A DNA stretch of 64,000 nucleotides, from the NCBI GenBank assembly GCA_014803435.1, contig JACYFD010000001.1:372001-436000 (forward strand), in the 5' to 3' direction. Made by a program: the position numbers and the translations under genes. Of this stretch, positions 15,398 to 23,133 are shown piece by piece. The notes below the pieces were generated by a model that ran no database searches, had not been told where the DNA came from, and saw only the letters and a program-made list of their open reading frames with translations. The stretch comes from Cellulosimicrobium terreum (GTDB lineage Bacteria > Actinomycetota > Actinomycetes > Actinomycetales > Cellulomonadaceae). The number at the start of each line of letters is the position of its first letter. The first letter of the stretch is position 1.

Positions 15398-16266
15398 CCG
15401 ACGACCCGTTCGTCGCCCACCGCGGGCTGCTGTTCACCGTCGCGTACGAGATGCTCGGCTCCGCGGCCGATGCCGAGGACGTGGTGCAGGAGTCGTGGCT
15501 GCGGTGGTCCGGCGTCGACCACGGCGACGTGCGCGACCCGCGCTCGTACCTCGTGCGCGTCGTCACCCGACAGTCGCTCAACCGGATGCGCACGCAGTCG
15601 CGCCGACGTGAGGACTACGTCGGCGAGTGGCTGCCGGAGCCGCTCCTGACGAGCCCGGACGTGGCCGAGGACGTGGAGCTCGCCGAGTCCGTGTCGATCG
15701 CGATGCTCACCGTGCTCGAGACCCTCCGGCCGGCCGAGCGCGCCGTGTTCGTGCTCCGCGAGGTCTTCGACGTCCCGTACGACGAGATCGCCGAGGCCGT
15801 GGACCGGTCGCCGGCCGCAGTCCGGCAGATCGCGCACCGGGCGCGCGACCACGTCGCCGCCCGCCGCCCGCGGGTCGACGTGGACCGCACGGAGCAGCGC
15901 GTCGTGGTCGAACGGTTCGTCGCCGCGCTGAGCAACGGCGACGTGCAGGGCCTCATGGACGTCCTCGCCCCGGACGTCGTCCTCGTGTCCGACGGCGGCG
16001 GCGTCGTCGGCGCGGCGCGTCGGCCGATCGTCGGCGCGGACCGGATCAGCCGCTACCTCGTCGGTGGGTTCGGCAAGGCGGCCGGGACCCTGTCCCTCGT
16101 CCCGGCGTGGATCAACGGCTCTCCTGGACTGCGGATCGAGATCGACGGCGAGCTCGCGAGCGCCGTGGGCGTCGTCGTCGCAGGCGGCCGGATCACGAAC
16201 CTCTACGGCATCGCCAACCCCGCGAAGCTCGCCCACGTCGACGAGGAGGCCCAGCTCTCGCGGTAG
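15394..16266 (+). CDS. sigJ: ECF41-family sigma factor with SnoaL-like C-terminal domain
   Basis: 290 residues. Sigma regions 2 and 4 occupy about 1-165, for example AADAEDVVQESWLRWSG and VPYDEIAEAVDRSPAAVRQI. A fused NTF2/SnoaL-like domain follows at about 170-280. Three ECF41 signatures are present: WLPEPL in the linker (79-84), DGGG (200-203) and NPAKL (275-279). In this family the C-terminal domain takes the place of a separate anti-sigma factor and modulates activity. The ATG overlaps the stop of the partner gene. The gene is sigJ-like, but the symbol is tentative. It converges with the DNA polymerase IV gene, with a 23-bp gap and no hairpin. Confidence 0.92.
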   Translation: MTDDPFVAHRGLLFTVAYEMLGSAADAEDVVQESWLRWSGVDHGDVRDPRSYLVRVVTRQSLNRMRTQSRRREDYVGEWLPEPLLTSPDVAEDVELAESVSIAMLTVLETLRPAERAVFVLREVFDVPYDEIAEAVDRSPAAVRQIAHRARDHVAARRPRVDVDRTEQRVVVERFVAALSNGDVQGLMDVLAPDVVLVSDGGGVVGAARRPIVGADRISRYLVGGFGKAAGTLSLVPAWINGSPGLRIEIDGELASAVGVVVAGGRITNLYGIANPAKLAHVDEEAQLSR

Positions 16267-16289
16267 GTCTCGGACACGATGCCAGGAGG

Positions 16290-17708
16290 TCACGGTTCCT
16301 GGTGCGGCCCCAGGGCAGGGACGAGGAGCAGCTCCTCCGAGTCCGGGTCGACCCAGCGCTGGTAGCCCGGCCCGGTCAGCGCCGTCTCGAACCGCACCGC
16401 GATGCGGCCGTCGTCGGCGGCTCGCACCACCCAGCCCCGGCCGTCCTTCGCGGTCTCCACGTCCAGGCCGGGCGCGACGTTCTCGACCGTCGCGCGGACG
16501 GGACCGGGCAGGGGCGTCGGCTCCTGCGCATCGGACCCGTCGGCCTCGTCGGGGCGGCCGGCCGAGCCACGTACGACGGGCGGACCGTCGGGCCCGACGG
16601 CGGGGGTGTCGTCGTCCTCGAACGACAGCATGAGCTGGGCGTGCTCCGAGAGCGCATGGAACGAGACGCCGAGGAGTCGGACCGGCTCGCTCACGTCCGC
16701 GAGCTCCAGCGCGCGCCGGGCGGCGGCGCGCAGGGCGGAGGCGTCGGACGTCGGGCGGGGCAGCGTGACCGAGCGCGTGAGCGTCGTGAACGACGACGTC
16801 CGGACCTTCACGACGACGGTCCTGGCAGCCACCCCGTGCCGGTCGAGGCGGCCCAGGGCAGAGTCCGCCACGCCCTCCAGCGCCGTGGCGATCGCCGCGC
16901 GACCGTGCAGGTCCGCGGCGAACGTGTGCTCCGCCCCGGCGGACTTGCGCTCCCGGACCAGGCTCACCGGGCGGTCGTCCCACCCGCGTGCGATCCGGTA
17001 GAGGTTCGTGCCGGCGGACTCGCCCGCGACGTCGACCAGGGTGTCGATCGGCTGCCGTCGCAGGTCCTCGACGGTCCGGACGCCGAGCTGCTCCAGCCGC
17101 GCCGCCGACACCGGGCCCACGCCCCACAGGGCGCGCACCGGGTGCGCCAGCAGGAAGGCGTCCTCGTCCTGCGGGTCCACGACGCGCACACCGCCCGGCT
17201 TCGCCGCCTCCGACGCAAGCTTGGCCACGAGCTTCGAGCGACCGAGCCCGAGCGAGACCGACAGCCCGCTCAGCTCGCGCGCCCGCTCGCGGACGCGGCG
17301 TGCGACAGCCTCCAGCTCCGTGCTCGACCCGTCGAGGTGGTCCAGGTCCGCGAACGCCTCGTCGATGCTGATGGGCTCGACGAGGTCGCTGACCTCGCGC
17401 AGCGCCGCCATGATCTGCCGCGAGTACGCCGCGTAGGCGTCGAACCGGGGGACCAGCACGGTCGCCGTCGGGCACAGCCGCCGGGCCAGCTCCATCGACA
17501 TGGCCGACCGTGCGCCGTCGCGCCTCGCCTCGTAGGACGCGGTCGCGACGACGCCGCGCGGCCCGACCCCGCCGACCAGCACCGGGCGCCCGCGCAGCGA
17601 CGGGCGCTGGTGCTGCTCCACGCTCGCGAAGAACGCATCGGCGTCGAGGTGCGCCATCGTCGCGCGCCCGCGCAGGGCGGGCGCGCGAGGTTCGAGGACG
17701 GCAGGCAC
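16290..17708 (-). CDS. dinB: DNA polymerase IV (Y-family)
   Basis: 472 residues from the GTG at 17708. The catalytic motifs are HLDADAFFASVEQ at the N-terminus and PISIDEAFADLDHLD about 100 residues later. A helix-hairpin-helix region (ALWGVGPVSAARLEQLGVRT) and a little-finger domain follow. A C-terminal extension of about 110 residues with an acidic, proline-rich linker (about 365-400) ends in a small conserved-looking domain (RIAVRFETALTGPGYQRWVD), longer than E. coli DinB. The enzyme does error-prone translesion synthesis. GGGAG lies upstream of GTG 17708. An alternative GTG at 17747 would add 13 residues and lacks a ribosome site. Confidence 0.93.
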   Translation of the reverse strand: MPAVLEPRAPALRGRATMAHLDADAFFASVEQHQRPSLRGRPVLVGGVGPRGVVATASYEARRDGARSAMSMELARRLCPTATVLVPRFDAYAAYSRQIMAALREVSDLVEPISIDEAFADLDHLDGSSTELEAVARRVRERARELSGLSVSLGLGRSKLVAKLASEAAKPGGVRVVDPQDEDAFLLAHPVRALWGVGPVSAARLEQLGVRTVEDLRRQPIDTLVDVAGESAGTNLYRIARGWDDRPVSLVRERKSAGAEHTFAADLHGRAAIATALEGVADSALGRLDRHGVAARTVVVKVRTSSFTTLTRSVTLPRPTSDASALRAAARRALELADVSEPVRLLGVSFHALSEHAQLMLSFEDDDTPAVGPDGPPVVRGSAGRPDEADGSDAQEPTPLPGPVRATVENVAPGLDVETAKDGRGWVVRAADDGRIAVRFETALTGPGYQRWVDPDSEELLLVPALGPHQEP

Positions 17709-17775
17709 CCGACGAGTCTCCCGGATGGCACCCACGCGCACCGGCACGTGCTGCCGGTGCGGACCGGGAGGCCTG

Positions 17776-18657
17776 TCAGAGCTCGGCCACGCGCTCCACG
17801 GCCGGGGCGACGGCGTCGCGCACCCACGCGGCGAGCGGCGTTGCCGGCGGCCGCAGGATCACGGTGTCCACGCCCAGCTCGGCGAGCGGGCGGACCGTGT
17901 CGACGAACGCGTCGACGTCGCCCGTCAGGAGGTCTTCGCCCGCGTGCAGCACGGTCACGCGGATCTCGGCCGGGTCGCGCCCGACGTCCTCGCAGTGGCG
18001 GCGCAGCACCTCGAGCTTGTGCGTGAGCGCGTCAGGGTCCGTCGCGAACAGGTTGCACGCATCGGCGTACTGCGCGACGAGGCGCAGCGTCTTGCGCTCG
18101 CCCGACCCGCCCACCATGATCTCCGGCGTGCTCAGCGGCAGCGGGGAGCACAGCGTCTCCGCGAGCTGGTAGTGGGTGCCCTCGTACGGGCCGTTCTCGG
18201 CGGGGTCGTACATCTGGCGCGCGATCTGCAGCGTCTCCTCGAGGCGCTCGAACCGCTCCTTGAGCGGCGGGAAGGGGACGCCGAACGCCGCGTGCTCGCG
18301 GTCGTACCAGGCAGCGCCGATCCCGAACGTCGCCCGCCCGCCGGACAGGACGTCGAGCGTCGCGACGGTCTTCGCGAGCAGCCCGGGGTACCGGTACGTC
18401 ACGCCCGTGACCAGCACGCCGAGCTGCACCGTCTCCGTGCGGCCCGCGAGGTAGCCGAGCGTCGTGTAGGCCTCCAGCATCGGGTCCGACGCCGGGAAGC
18501 CCGCCGCCTCCATCTGGAACCAGTGGTCCATCACGGAGAGCCAGCCGAGCCCCGCCTCCTCCGCAGCAGAAGCCGTGTCACCGAGCTCGCGCCGCAGGGC
18601 GGCAGGCTCGACCGAGTCGAATCGCATGAGATGTGCACCGAGTCGCATGTGTTGCAT
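17776..18657 (-). CDS. LLM-class F420-dependent oxidoreductase
   Basis: 293 residues of the luciferase-like fold. Family segments include GLGWLSVMDHWFQM, TETVQLGVLVTGVTYRYPGL, GRATFGIGAAWYDREHAAFG and PEIMVGGSGERKTLRLVAQY. The set matches actinobacterial TIGR03560-type F420-dependent enzymes of unknown substrate. It differs clearly from the LLM enzyme at 608-1666. The ATG at 18657 has GAAGGTG upstream. The ATG nine bases later is also possible. It is followed by dinB in the same direction but need not share its function. Confidence 0.88.
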   Translation of the reverse strand: MQHMRLGAHLMRFDSVEPAALRRELGDTASAAEEAGLGWLSVMDHWFQMEAAGFPASDPMLEAYTTLGYLAGRTETVQLGVLVTGVTYRYPGLLAKTVATLDVLSGGRATFGIGAAWYDREHAAFGVPFPPLKERFERLEETLQIARQMYDPAENGPYEGTHYQLAETLCSPLPLSTPEIMVGGSGERKTLRLVAQYADACNLFATDPDALTHKLEVLRRHCEDVGRDPAEIRVTVLHAGEDLLTGDVDAFVDTVRPLAELGVDTVILRPPATPLAAWVRDAVAPAVERVAEL

Positions 18658-18682
18658 GCTTCACCTTCGAGCGCGCTCGAAG

Positions 18683-19939
18683 TCAACCCCGCCGAGGTAG
18701 TACCCCGGTCCGATCCTTCGGTCGTGGCACGGAGTCCTCCACGAAGCGAGGGCGGCAGGCGAACCAGCCGGCGATCACCCCGGGGACGGTCGTCGCGGCG
18801 AGCACCACCAGCGGGATCGACCACGATCCCGACGCCTCGCGCAGGAGCCCCAGGCCGATCGGCCCGACGCAGGCGAGCCCGTAGCCGATCCCTTGGACGA
18901 AGCCGGACACTGCTGAGGCCGACTGCGGAGTCCTGGTCCGACGGTTGATGAGGGTCATGCAGAGGGGAAAGGTGCTCACACCGATCCCCAGCGCGCAGAC
19001 CCACAGCAGCGTGCCGTCGAGCGGGGACAGGATCAGGCCCAGGTAACCGGACACCAGGACGACCGCGCACACGACCACCACGACGAAGGGGTTCGCCAGG
19101 CGCGTGGCCAGGTGCGGGACGACCAGTGCTGCGGCCATGCCCCAGGCGGAGTACAGGGCGACCATGGAGCCGCCCAGGGCTGCGCTGCCTCCTGCGTCGG
19201 TGAGCACGGTCGGGACCCAGGTGATGATCCCGTAGTTGGACATCGACATCATCGCGAACAGGACCACCAGGCCCCAGACGGTCGACGATCGGCTGATCCT
19301 CGATCGCGGGCCGACCGCCGTCGCGGCGGTGGGTGCGTGGTGGTCGGCGGGCAGCCTGGCTGCGAGGACGAGCCACACGACGGCCGCCACGGCGGCCGGT
19401 CCCGCCCAGATGCCTATCGAGAGCCGCCAGGTCGTCGCGTGTGCGACCGGGACCGCCAGGAGCGGGGCGATGAACTGCCCCGTCTGCATCAGGATCAGGT
19501 AGAGAGAGGTCCACAGGGCGAGCCGATCAGCGAACCAGGCCTTGACCAGCGGGACGATCACGACGTTCGCGGCCCCGATCCCGGCCAGCGCCATCACGGT
19601 CGACAGCACCAGTGCGAGGGGTGTCTGGGAGAGAGCACGCATCACGAGAGACAGTGCGGTCAGGCTGAGCGCCACCGTGGCCGTGCGCTCGAGCCCGAAC
19701 CTCCTCGTCACCGCCGGGGCGAGGAACCCGAAGATCCCGAACGACGCCGCAGGCACGGTGCCCAGCAGGCCGGCCACCGTCACTCCGAAGCCGAGGTCGG
19801 CCCCGATGATCTCGAGGAGCGGGGTGAATCCCGTCACCGCCGTCCGGAGGTTCAGGGCCGTCAGCGCGATGGCCAGTCCGGCCCACACGATCAGACGTCC
19901 GCGGCGCACCGGAACACGCGAGGGGGAGAGTGTCGTCAC
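18683..19939 (-). CDS. MFS transporter, CynX/NimT-like
   Basis: 418 residues with twelve likely membrane helices. It opens IVWAGLAIALTALNLRTAVTG and has GLLGTVPAASFGIFGFLAPAVTRRFGLE split over helices 2-3 and NRRTRTPQSASAVSGFVQGI in the second half. This is the cyanate/nitroimidazole (CynX/NimT) branch of the major facilitator superfamily. The substrate is unknown. I chose the GTG at 19939 (VTTLSPSRVP), which has GTGGAG six bases upstream. The ATG at 19978 would overlap the perfect palindrome at 19966-19978. The gene is divergent from the FadR-type regulator, which probably represses it. Confidence 0.85.
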   Translation of the reverse strand: MTTLSPSRVPVRRGRLIVWAGLAIALTALNLRTAVTGFTPLLEIIGADLGFGVTVAGLLGTVPAASFGIFGFLAPAVTRRFGLERTATVALSLTALSLVMRALSQTPLALVLSTVMALAGIGAANVVIVPLVKAWFADRLALWTSLYLILMQTGQFIAPLLAVPVAHATTWRLSIGIWAGPAAVAAVVWLVLAARLPADHHAPTAATAVGPRSRISRSSTVWGLVVLFAMMSMSNYGIITWVPTVLTDAGGSAALGGSMVALYSAWGMAAALVVPHLATRLANPFVVVVVCAVVLVSGYLGLILSPLDGTLLWVCALGIGVSTFPLCMTLINRRTRTPQSASAVSGFVQGIGYGLACVGPIGLGLLREASGSWSIPLVVLAATTVPGVIAGWFACRPRFVEDSVPRPKDRTGVLPRRG

Positions 19940-19965
19940 GCTAAACTCCACGGAGATGTCGGCGG

Positions 19966-19978
19966 ATGATCGGATCAT
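19966..19978. promoter_or_regulatory. Operator candidate ATGATC-G-GATCAT
   Basis: A perfect 13-bp palindrome between the divergent MFS and GntR/FadR genes, four bases before the GntR ATG. FadR-subfamily regulators bind short palindromes of this size, so autoregulation and control of the transporter are likely. Confidence 0.5.
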
Positions 19979-19981
19979 GGG

Positions 19982-20662
19982 ATGAATCCTGAGGAGTTTG
20001 GCACACGTCAGCCGATGCGTCGAGTAGGGCTCATCGACCAGGCTGCCGCGCGCTTCCGGGACGAGGTGGTTTCCGGCCGCTGGCCCGTCGGTGAGAAGAT
20101 CCCGACGGAGACCGCACTCGTGGCCGAGTTCGGGATCGGCCGAAACACGGCCCGCGAGGCGCTGCAGTCGCTGGTGCACGCAGGTCTGCTGCGTCGCGAG
20201 CAGGGGCGGGGAACCTTCGTCATCTCCAGCTCCGAGCTGACCGGTCCCCTCGAGCGTCAGCTCGCCGGCGGCAGCCGGCGCCACTACCTGGAGCTGCGCC
20301 TCGCCCTCGACAGCACCGCCGCCTCGCTCGCCGCACTGAGTCGCTCGGACACCGACGTCGAGCTGCTGCGCGAGCTGCGCGACCGGCGAGAGGCGAGCTG
20401 GTCGACCGACGATCCCGACGCACGAGCCGGTGCGGACCTCGCCCTGCACCGCGCGGTCGTGGCGGCGACGCACAACCCTCTGTACGTCACGCTGTACTCC
20501 AGCATGCTCGACGTCTTTGCCGTCCACATGCGCGACGACGGGAGCGAGGACGACGACTCGGCACACCGCTCCCACGACGAGCTGGTCGAGGCGATCGCCG
20601 ACGGTGACGCCGACCGTGCCGCAGCGACAGTGGTCGCGATCTTCCGCCCGTTCATGCGCTGA
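19982..20662 (+). CDS. GntR-family regulator, FadR/FCD subfamily
   Basis: 226 residues. The N-terminal winged helix reads FRDEVVSGRWPVGEKIPTET, AEFGIGRNTAREALQSLVHA and GLLRREQGRGTFV. A C-terminal all-helical FCD ligand domain follows, with LELRLALDSTAASLAALSRS and metal-type residues in DLALHRAVVAATHN and AHRSHDELVEAIADGD. FCD regulators usually respond to organic or amino acids. No ribosome site precedes the ATG at 19982, so translation may be leaderless. The next in-frame ATG (20015) also lacks one. It converges with serine deaminase across the tandem repeat. Confidence 0.88.
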   Translation: MNPEEFGTRQPMRRVGLIDQAAARFRDEVVSGRWPVGEKIPTETALVAEFGIGRNTAREALQSLVHAGLLRREQGRGTFVISSSELTGPLERQLAGGSRRHYLELRLALDSTAASLAALSRSDTDVELLRELRDRREASWSTDDPDARAGADLALHRAVVAATHNPLYVTLYSSMLDVFAVHMRDDGSEDDDSAHRSHDELVEAIADGDADRAAATVVAIFRPFMR

Positions 20663-20666
20663 ACCG

Positions 20667-20816
20667 CGCTTGCTTCGCTGCGCTCCGGCTCAGCACTCGA
20701 TCCTGCTGGTCGTGCTGAAGCCTTCGCTTGCTTCGCTGCGCTCCGGCTCAGCACTCGATCTGCTGGTCGTGCTGAAGCCTTCGCTTGCTTCGCTGCGCTC
20801 CGGCTCAGCACTCGAT
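20667..20816. repeat. 57-58 bp tandem repeat, 2.6 copies, at the 3' end of sdaA
   Basis: Copies begin at 20667, 20725 and 20782 (the last is partial, to 20816), each starting CGCTTGCTTCGCTGCGCTCC. Copies 1 and 2 differ by one base. Each full copy contains a stem (GGCTCAGCAC with GTGCTGAAGCC) and a copy of the last codons and stop of sdaA (the complement of ATCGAGTGCTGA). The array fills the gap between the convergent GntR and sdaA genes and may terminate both. Confidence 0.85.
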
Positions 20817-22247
20817 GACGTTGACTGCAAGGCCACCCGTCGAGGTCTCCTTGTACTTCGTCGACATGTCGACGCCCGTCTGGCGCATGGTCTCGATGAC
20901 GGTGTCGAGGGACACGACGTGGGAGCCGTCGCCCTGGAGCGCGAGCCGCGCGGCGGACACGGCGGTGCACGCGGCGATGGCGTTGCGCTCGATGCACGGG
21001 ACCTGCACAAGCCCGCCGACGGGGTCGCACGTGAGCCCGAGGTTGTGCTCCATCGCGATCTCCGCGGCGTTCTCGACCTGGGCCGGCGTCCCGCCGAGCA
21101 CGGCGCACATCGCGCCTGCTGCCATCGAGCATGCCGACCCGACCTCGCCCTGGCAGCCCGCCTCCGCGCCGGAGATCGATGCGTTGCGCTTGTACAGCGC
21201 ACCGATCGCCGCGGCGGTCAGCAAGTATGTCCGCATGGCCCGACGGCGCCGCTCGGGATCCGCCGCGACGTCCGGGTGGGTGCGCAGGAAGTGCCGTCCC
21301 ACGGCGGGGATAATCCCTGCCGCGCCGTTCGTCGGGGCGGTGACAACCCGCCGTCCGTCCGCGTTCTCCTCGTTGACCGCCATCGCGAACGCCTGCAACC
21401 ACTCGATCGTGGTGTCGGCGCCGCGCTCGTCGGCCAGCGTGAGCTTCTCCCGTTGCGCCCGTGCCCGACGCCGCACCCCCAGCCGGCCCGGCAGCACGCC
21501 CTCGCGCTCGAGCCCGGCGTCGATGCACGCACTCATCGTGTCCCAGATCCGGTCGACCCCCGTGCCCACCTCGTCGGCCGCACGCAGCGCGGTCTCGTTC
21601 GCCCACGCGACCGCCGCGACCGACAGCCCGTCTCGCTCGCACGTCGCGATCAGCTCGGCCGCGTTCGCGAACGGCAGCGGAACGTCGTCGGGCTCCGTCG
21701 CCGGATCGATCCCGACCCCGGCCGCCTCGGCCTCCACCTGCGCGGCCTCGTTCGCGGCGGCTTCCTCCAGCTCCGCGGCGGTCAGCACGAACCCGCCGCC
21801 CACGGAGTAGTACTCCTCGGTCGCAAGAACCGCACCGTCGGCGTCGACCGCCGTGAACCGCATCCCGTTCGGATGACCCGGCATCCGCGTCAACGGTGCG
21901 AGCCGCACGTCCTCGCTGGTCATCGTCACCCCGTGGCGGCCCAGCAGCGCGACCGGCGCTCCGTCGCCCAGCTTCTCCCACGATCCCGGCACCCGCGCCG
22001 GGTCGCACGTCTCCGGCTCCAGCCCACTGAGCCCCGCCACGACGGCGTCCGGAGTCCCGTGGCCCACGCCCGTCGCCCCCAGCGACCCGCACAGCACCAC
22101 CCGCACACCAGAAACTGCGCCGAGAACGCCGGCGTCCGCCAACCCGCCCACGAACGACCTCGCCGCACGCATCGGCCCCACCGTGTGCGAGCTCGACGGA
22201 CCCACACCGATCGAGAACAGGTCCAGGACGGAGACGTACGAGCTCAT
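20805..22247 (-). CDS. sdaA: L-serine ammonia-lyase (iron-sulfur serine deaminase)
   Basis: 480 residues, the single-chain bacterial form. It converts L-serine to pyruvate and ammonia. It opens VLDLFSIGVGPSSSHTVGPM (SSSHT substrate loop). The C-terminal catalytic half has the cysteines expected to hold the 4Fe-4S cluster, in AGCQGEVGSACSMAAGAM and CDPVGGLVQVPCIERN, and the conserved VTAPTNGAAGIIPAV. The ATG at 22247 begins the conserved fold. The stop is inside the third, partial unit of the tandem repeat, so the repeat array seems to be a duplication of this gene's tail. The 3-methyladenine glycosylase gene lies 22 bp upstream in the same direction. Confidence 0.95.
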   Translation of the reverse strand: MSSYVSVLDLFSIGVGPSSSHTVGPMRAARSFVGGLADAGVLGAVSGVRVVLCGSLGATGVGHGTPDAVVAGLSGLEPETCDPARVPGSWEKLGDGAPVALLGRHGVTMTSEDVRLAPLTRMPGHPNGMRFTAVDADGAVLATEEYYSVGGGFVLTAAELEEAAANEAAQVEAEAAGVGIDPATEPDDVPLPFANAAELIATCERDGLSVAAVAWANETALRAADEVGTGVDRIWDTMSACIDAGLEREGVLPGRLGVRRRARAQREKLTLADERGADTTIEWLQAFAMAVNEENADGRRVVTAPTNGAAGIIPAVGRHFLRTHPDVAADPERRRRAMRTYLLTAAAIGALYKRNASISGAEAGCQGEVGSACSMAAGAMCAVLGGTPAQVENAAEIAMEHNLGLTCDPVGGLVQVPCIERNAIAACTAVSAARLALQGDGSHVVSLDTVIETMRQTGVDMSTKYKETSTGGLAVNVIEC

Positions 22248-22269
22248 GCACCTATCGTCGCACCGGGTC

Positions 22270-22914
22270 TCACGATGCGAGCACGACGGGGCAGGTGGCG
22301 AGGTGGTCGTCGACGAGACCGCACGCCTGCATCGCGGCGTATGCGGTGGTGGGCCCGATGAACCGGAAGCCGAGCTTCTTCAACGTCTTCGCGAGGGCGA
22401 CCGACTCGGGCGTCTGCGCCGGGACGTCCTGCCACGTGCTCGGACGCTCCGCCCGCGGTGGTGGGGCGAAGGACCACACGAGCTCGTCGAGCGTGCGGCC
22501 GTCTGCGTGCAGCGCGAGCAGGGCGTGCGCGTTGGCGATCGTCGCCTCGATCTTCTGCCGGTTGCGGACGATCCCCGCGTCCGCGAGCAGGCGCGCGACG
22601 TCGTCGTCCCCGAAACCTGCGACCACCTCCGGGTCGAAGCCCGCGAACGCCTCGCGGAACGCGGGCCGCTTCCGCAGCACCGTGATCCACGAGAGCCCGG
22701 ACTGGAACCCCTCGAGAGCGATCCGCTCGTACAGCGCCTGTTCCCCGTGCACCGGGACCGCCCACTCGGTGTCGTGGTAGTCCTCGTAGAGCGGGTCCCC
22801 GTCGCCGAAGCACCGGGCACTGGGCGCGGGAGCGGCGCGCGCGTCGTCGGGCACGGCGAGCGGGGTGGCGGTCACGGCTTGTGCCGCGCCGGTGCCGGTG
22901 ATGTCGGTCGTCAT
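22270..22914 (-). CDS. tag: DNA-3-methyladenine glycosylase I
   Basis: 214 residues. Family signatures are RCFGDGDPLYEDYHDTEW (zinc-binding cysteine), GFQSGLSWITVLRKRPAFRE (active-site region) and the C-terminal GFRFIGPTTAYAAMQACGLV with DDHLATCP (further zinc ligands). It excises 3-methyladenine from alkylated DNA. An N-terminal tail of about 30 residues (MTTDITGTGAAQAVTATPL) is not part of the fold. The ATG at 22914 is preferred over the longer Arg/Pro-rich frame. It lies upstream of sdaA in the same direction and is divergent from the AAA operon. Confidence 0.93.
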   Translation of the reverse strand: MTTDITGTGAAQAVTATPLAVPDDARAAPAPSARCFGDGDPLYEDYHDTEWAVPVHGEQALYERIALEGFQSGLSWITVLRKRPAFREAFAGFDPEVVAGFGDDDVARLLADAGIVRNRQKIEATIANAHALLALHADGRTLDELVWSFAPPPRAERPSTWQDVPAQTPESVALAKTLKKLGFRFIGPTTAYAAMQACGLVDDHLATCPVVLAS

Positions 22915-23045
22915 GGGACCACTGTGCCGCGTGCTGCCGACACCGCGGCGTCCGTCGGTCTCGGCTGTGGACGGGGCGGTCGGGATCCGGTCCTGTGCAC
23001 AGCCAGGACGGCAGGATTCGCTGGGTCCAGGGGTGCGCACGCGTC

Positions 23046-23065
23046 GACGGGGACAACTCCCCGTC
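23046..23065. promoter_or_regulatory. Inverted repeat GACGGGGA-N4-TCCCCGTC
   Basis: A perfect 8-bp-arm dyad (23046-23053 and 23058-23065) in the 219-bp divergent gap between tag and the AAA ATPase gene. The position fits an operator better than a terminator. No regulator is known. Confidence 0.4.
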
Positions 23066-23133
23066 CACGTCGTGACCGATCGTGGGCACGCCGGTGCACA
23101 CTAGGCACTCAACCCGTCCCCCGAGGAGACCGC

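Noticed and set aside
15394-16266. Separate SnoaL gene fused by misprediction to a sigma factor
   Set aside because: The fused SnoaL-like domain and the three signatures define ECF41 factors.
20667-20816. CRISPR array
   Set aside because: Units are contiguous and contain no unique spacers. No cas genes are nearby.
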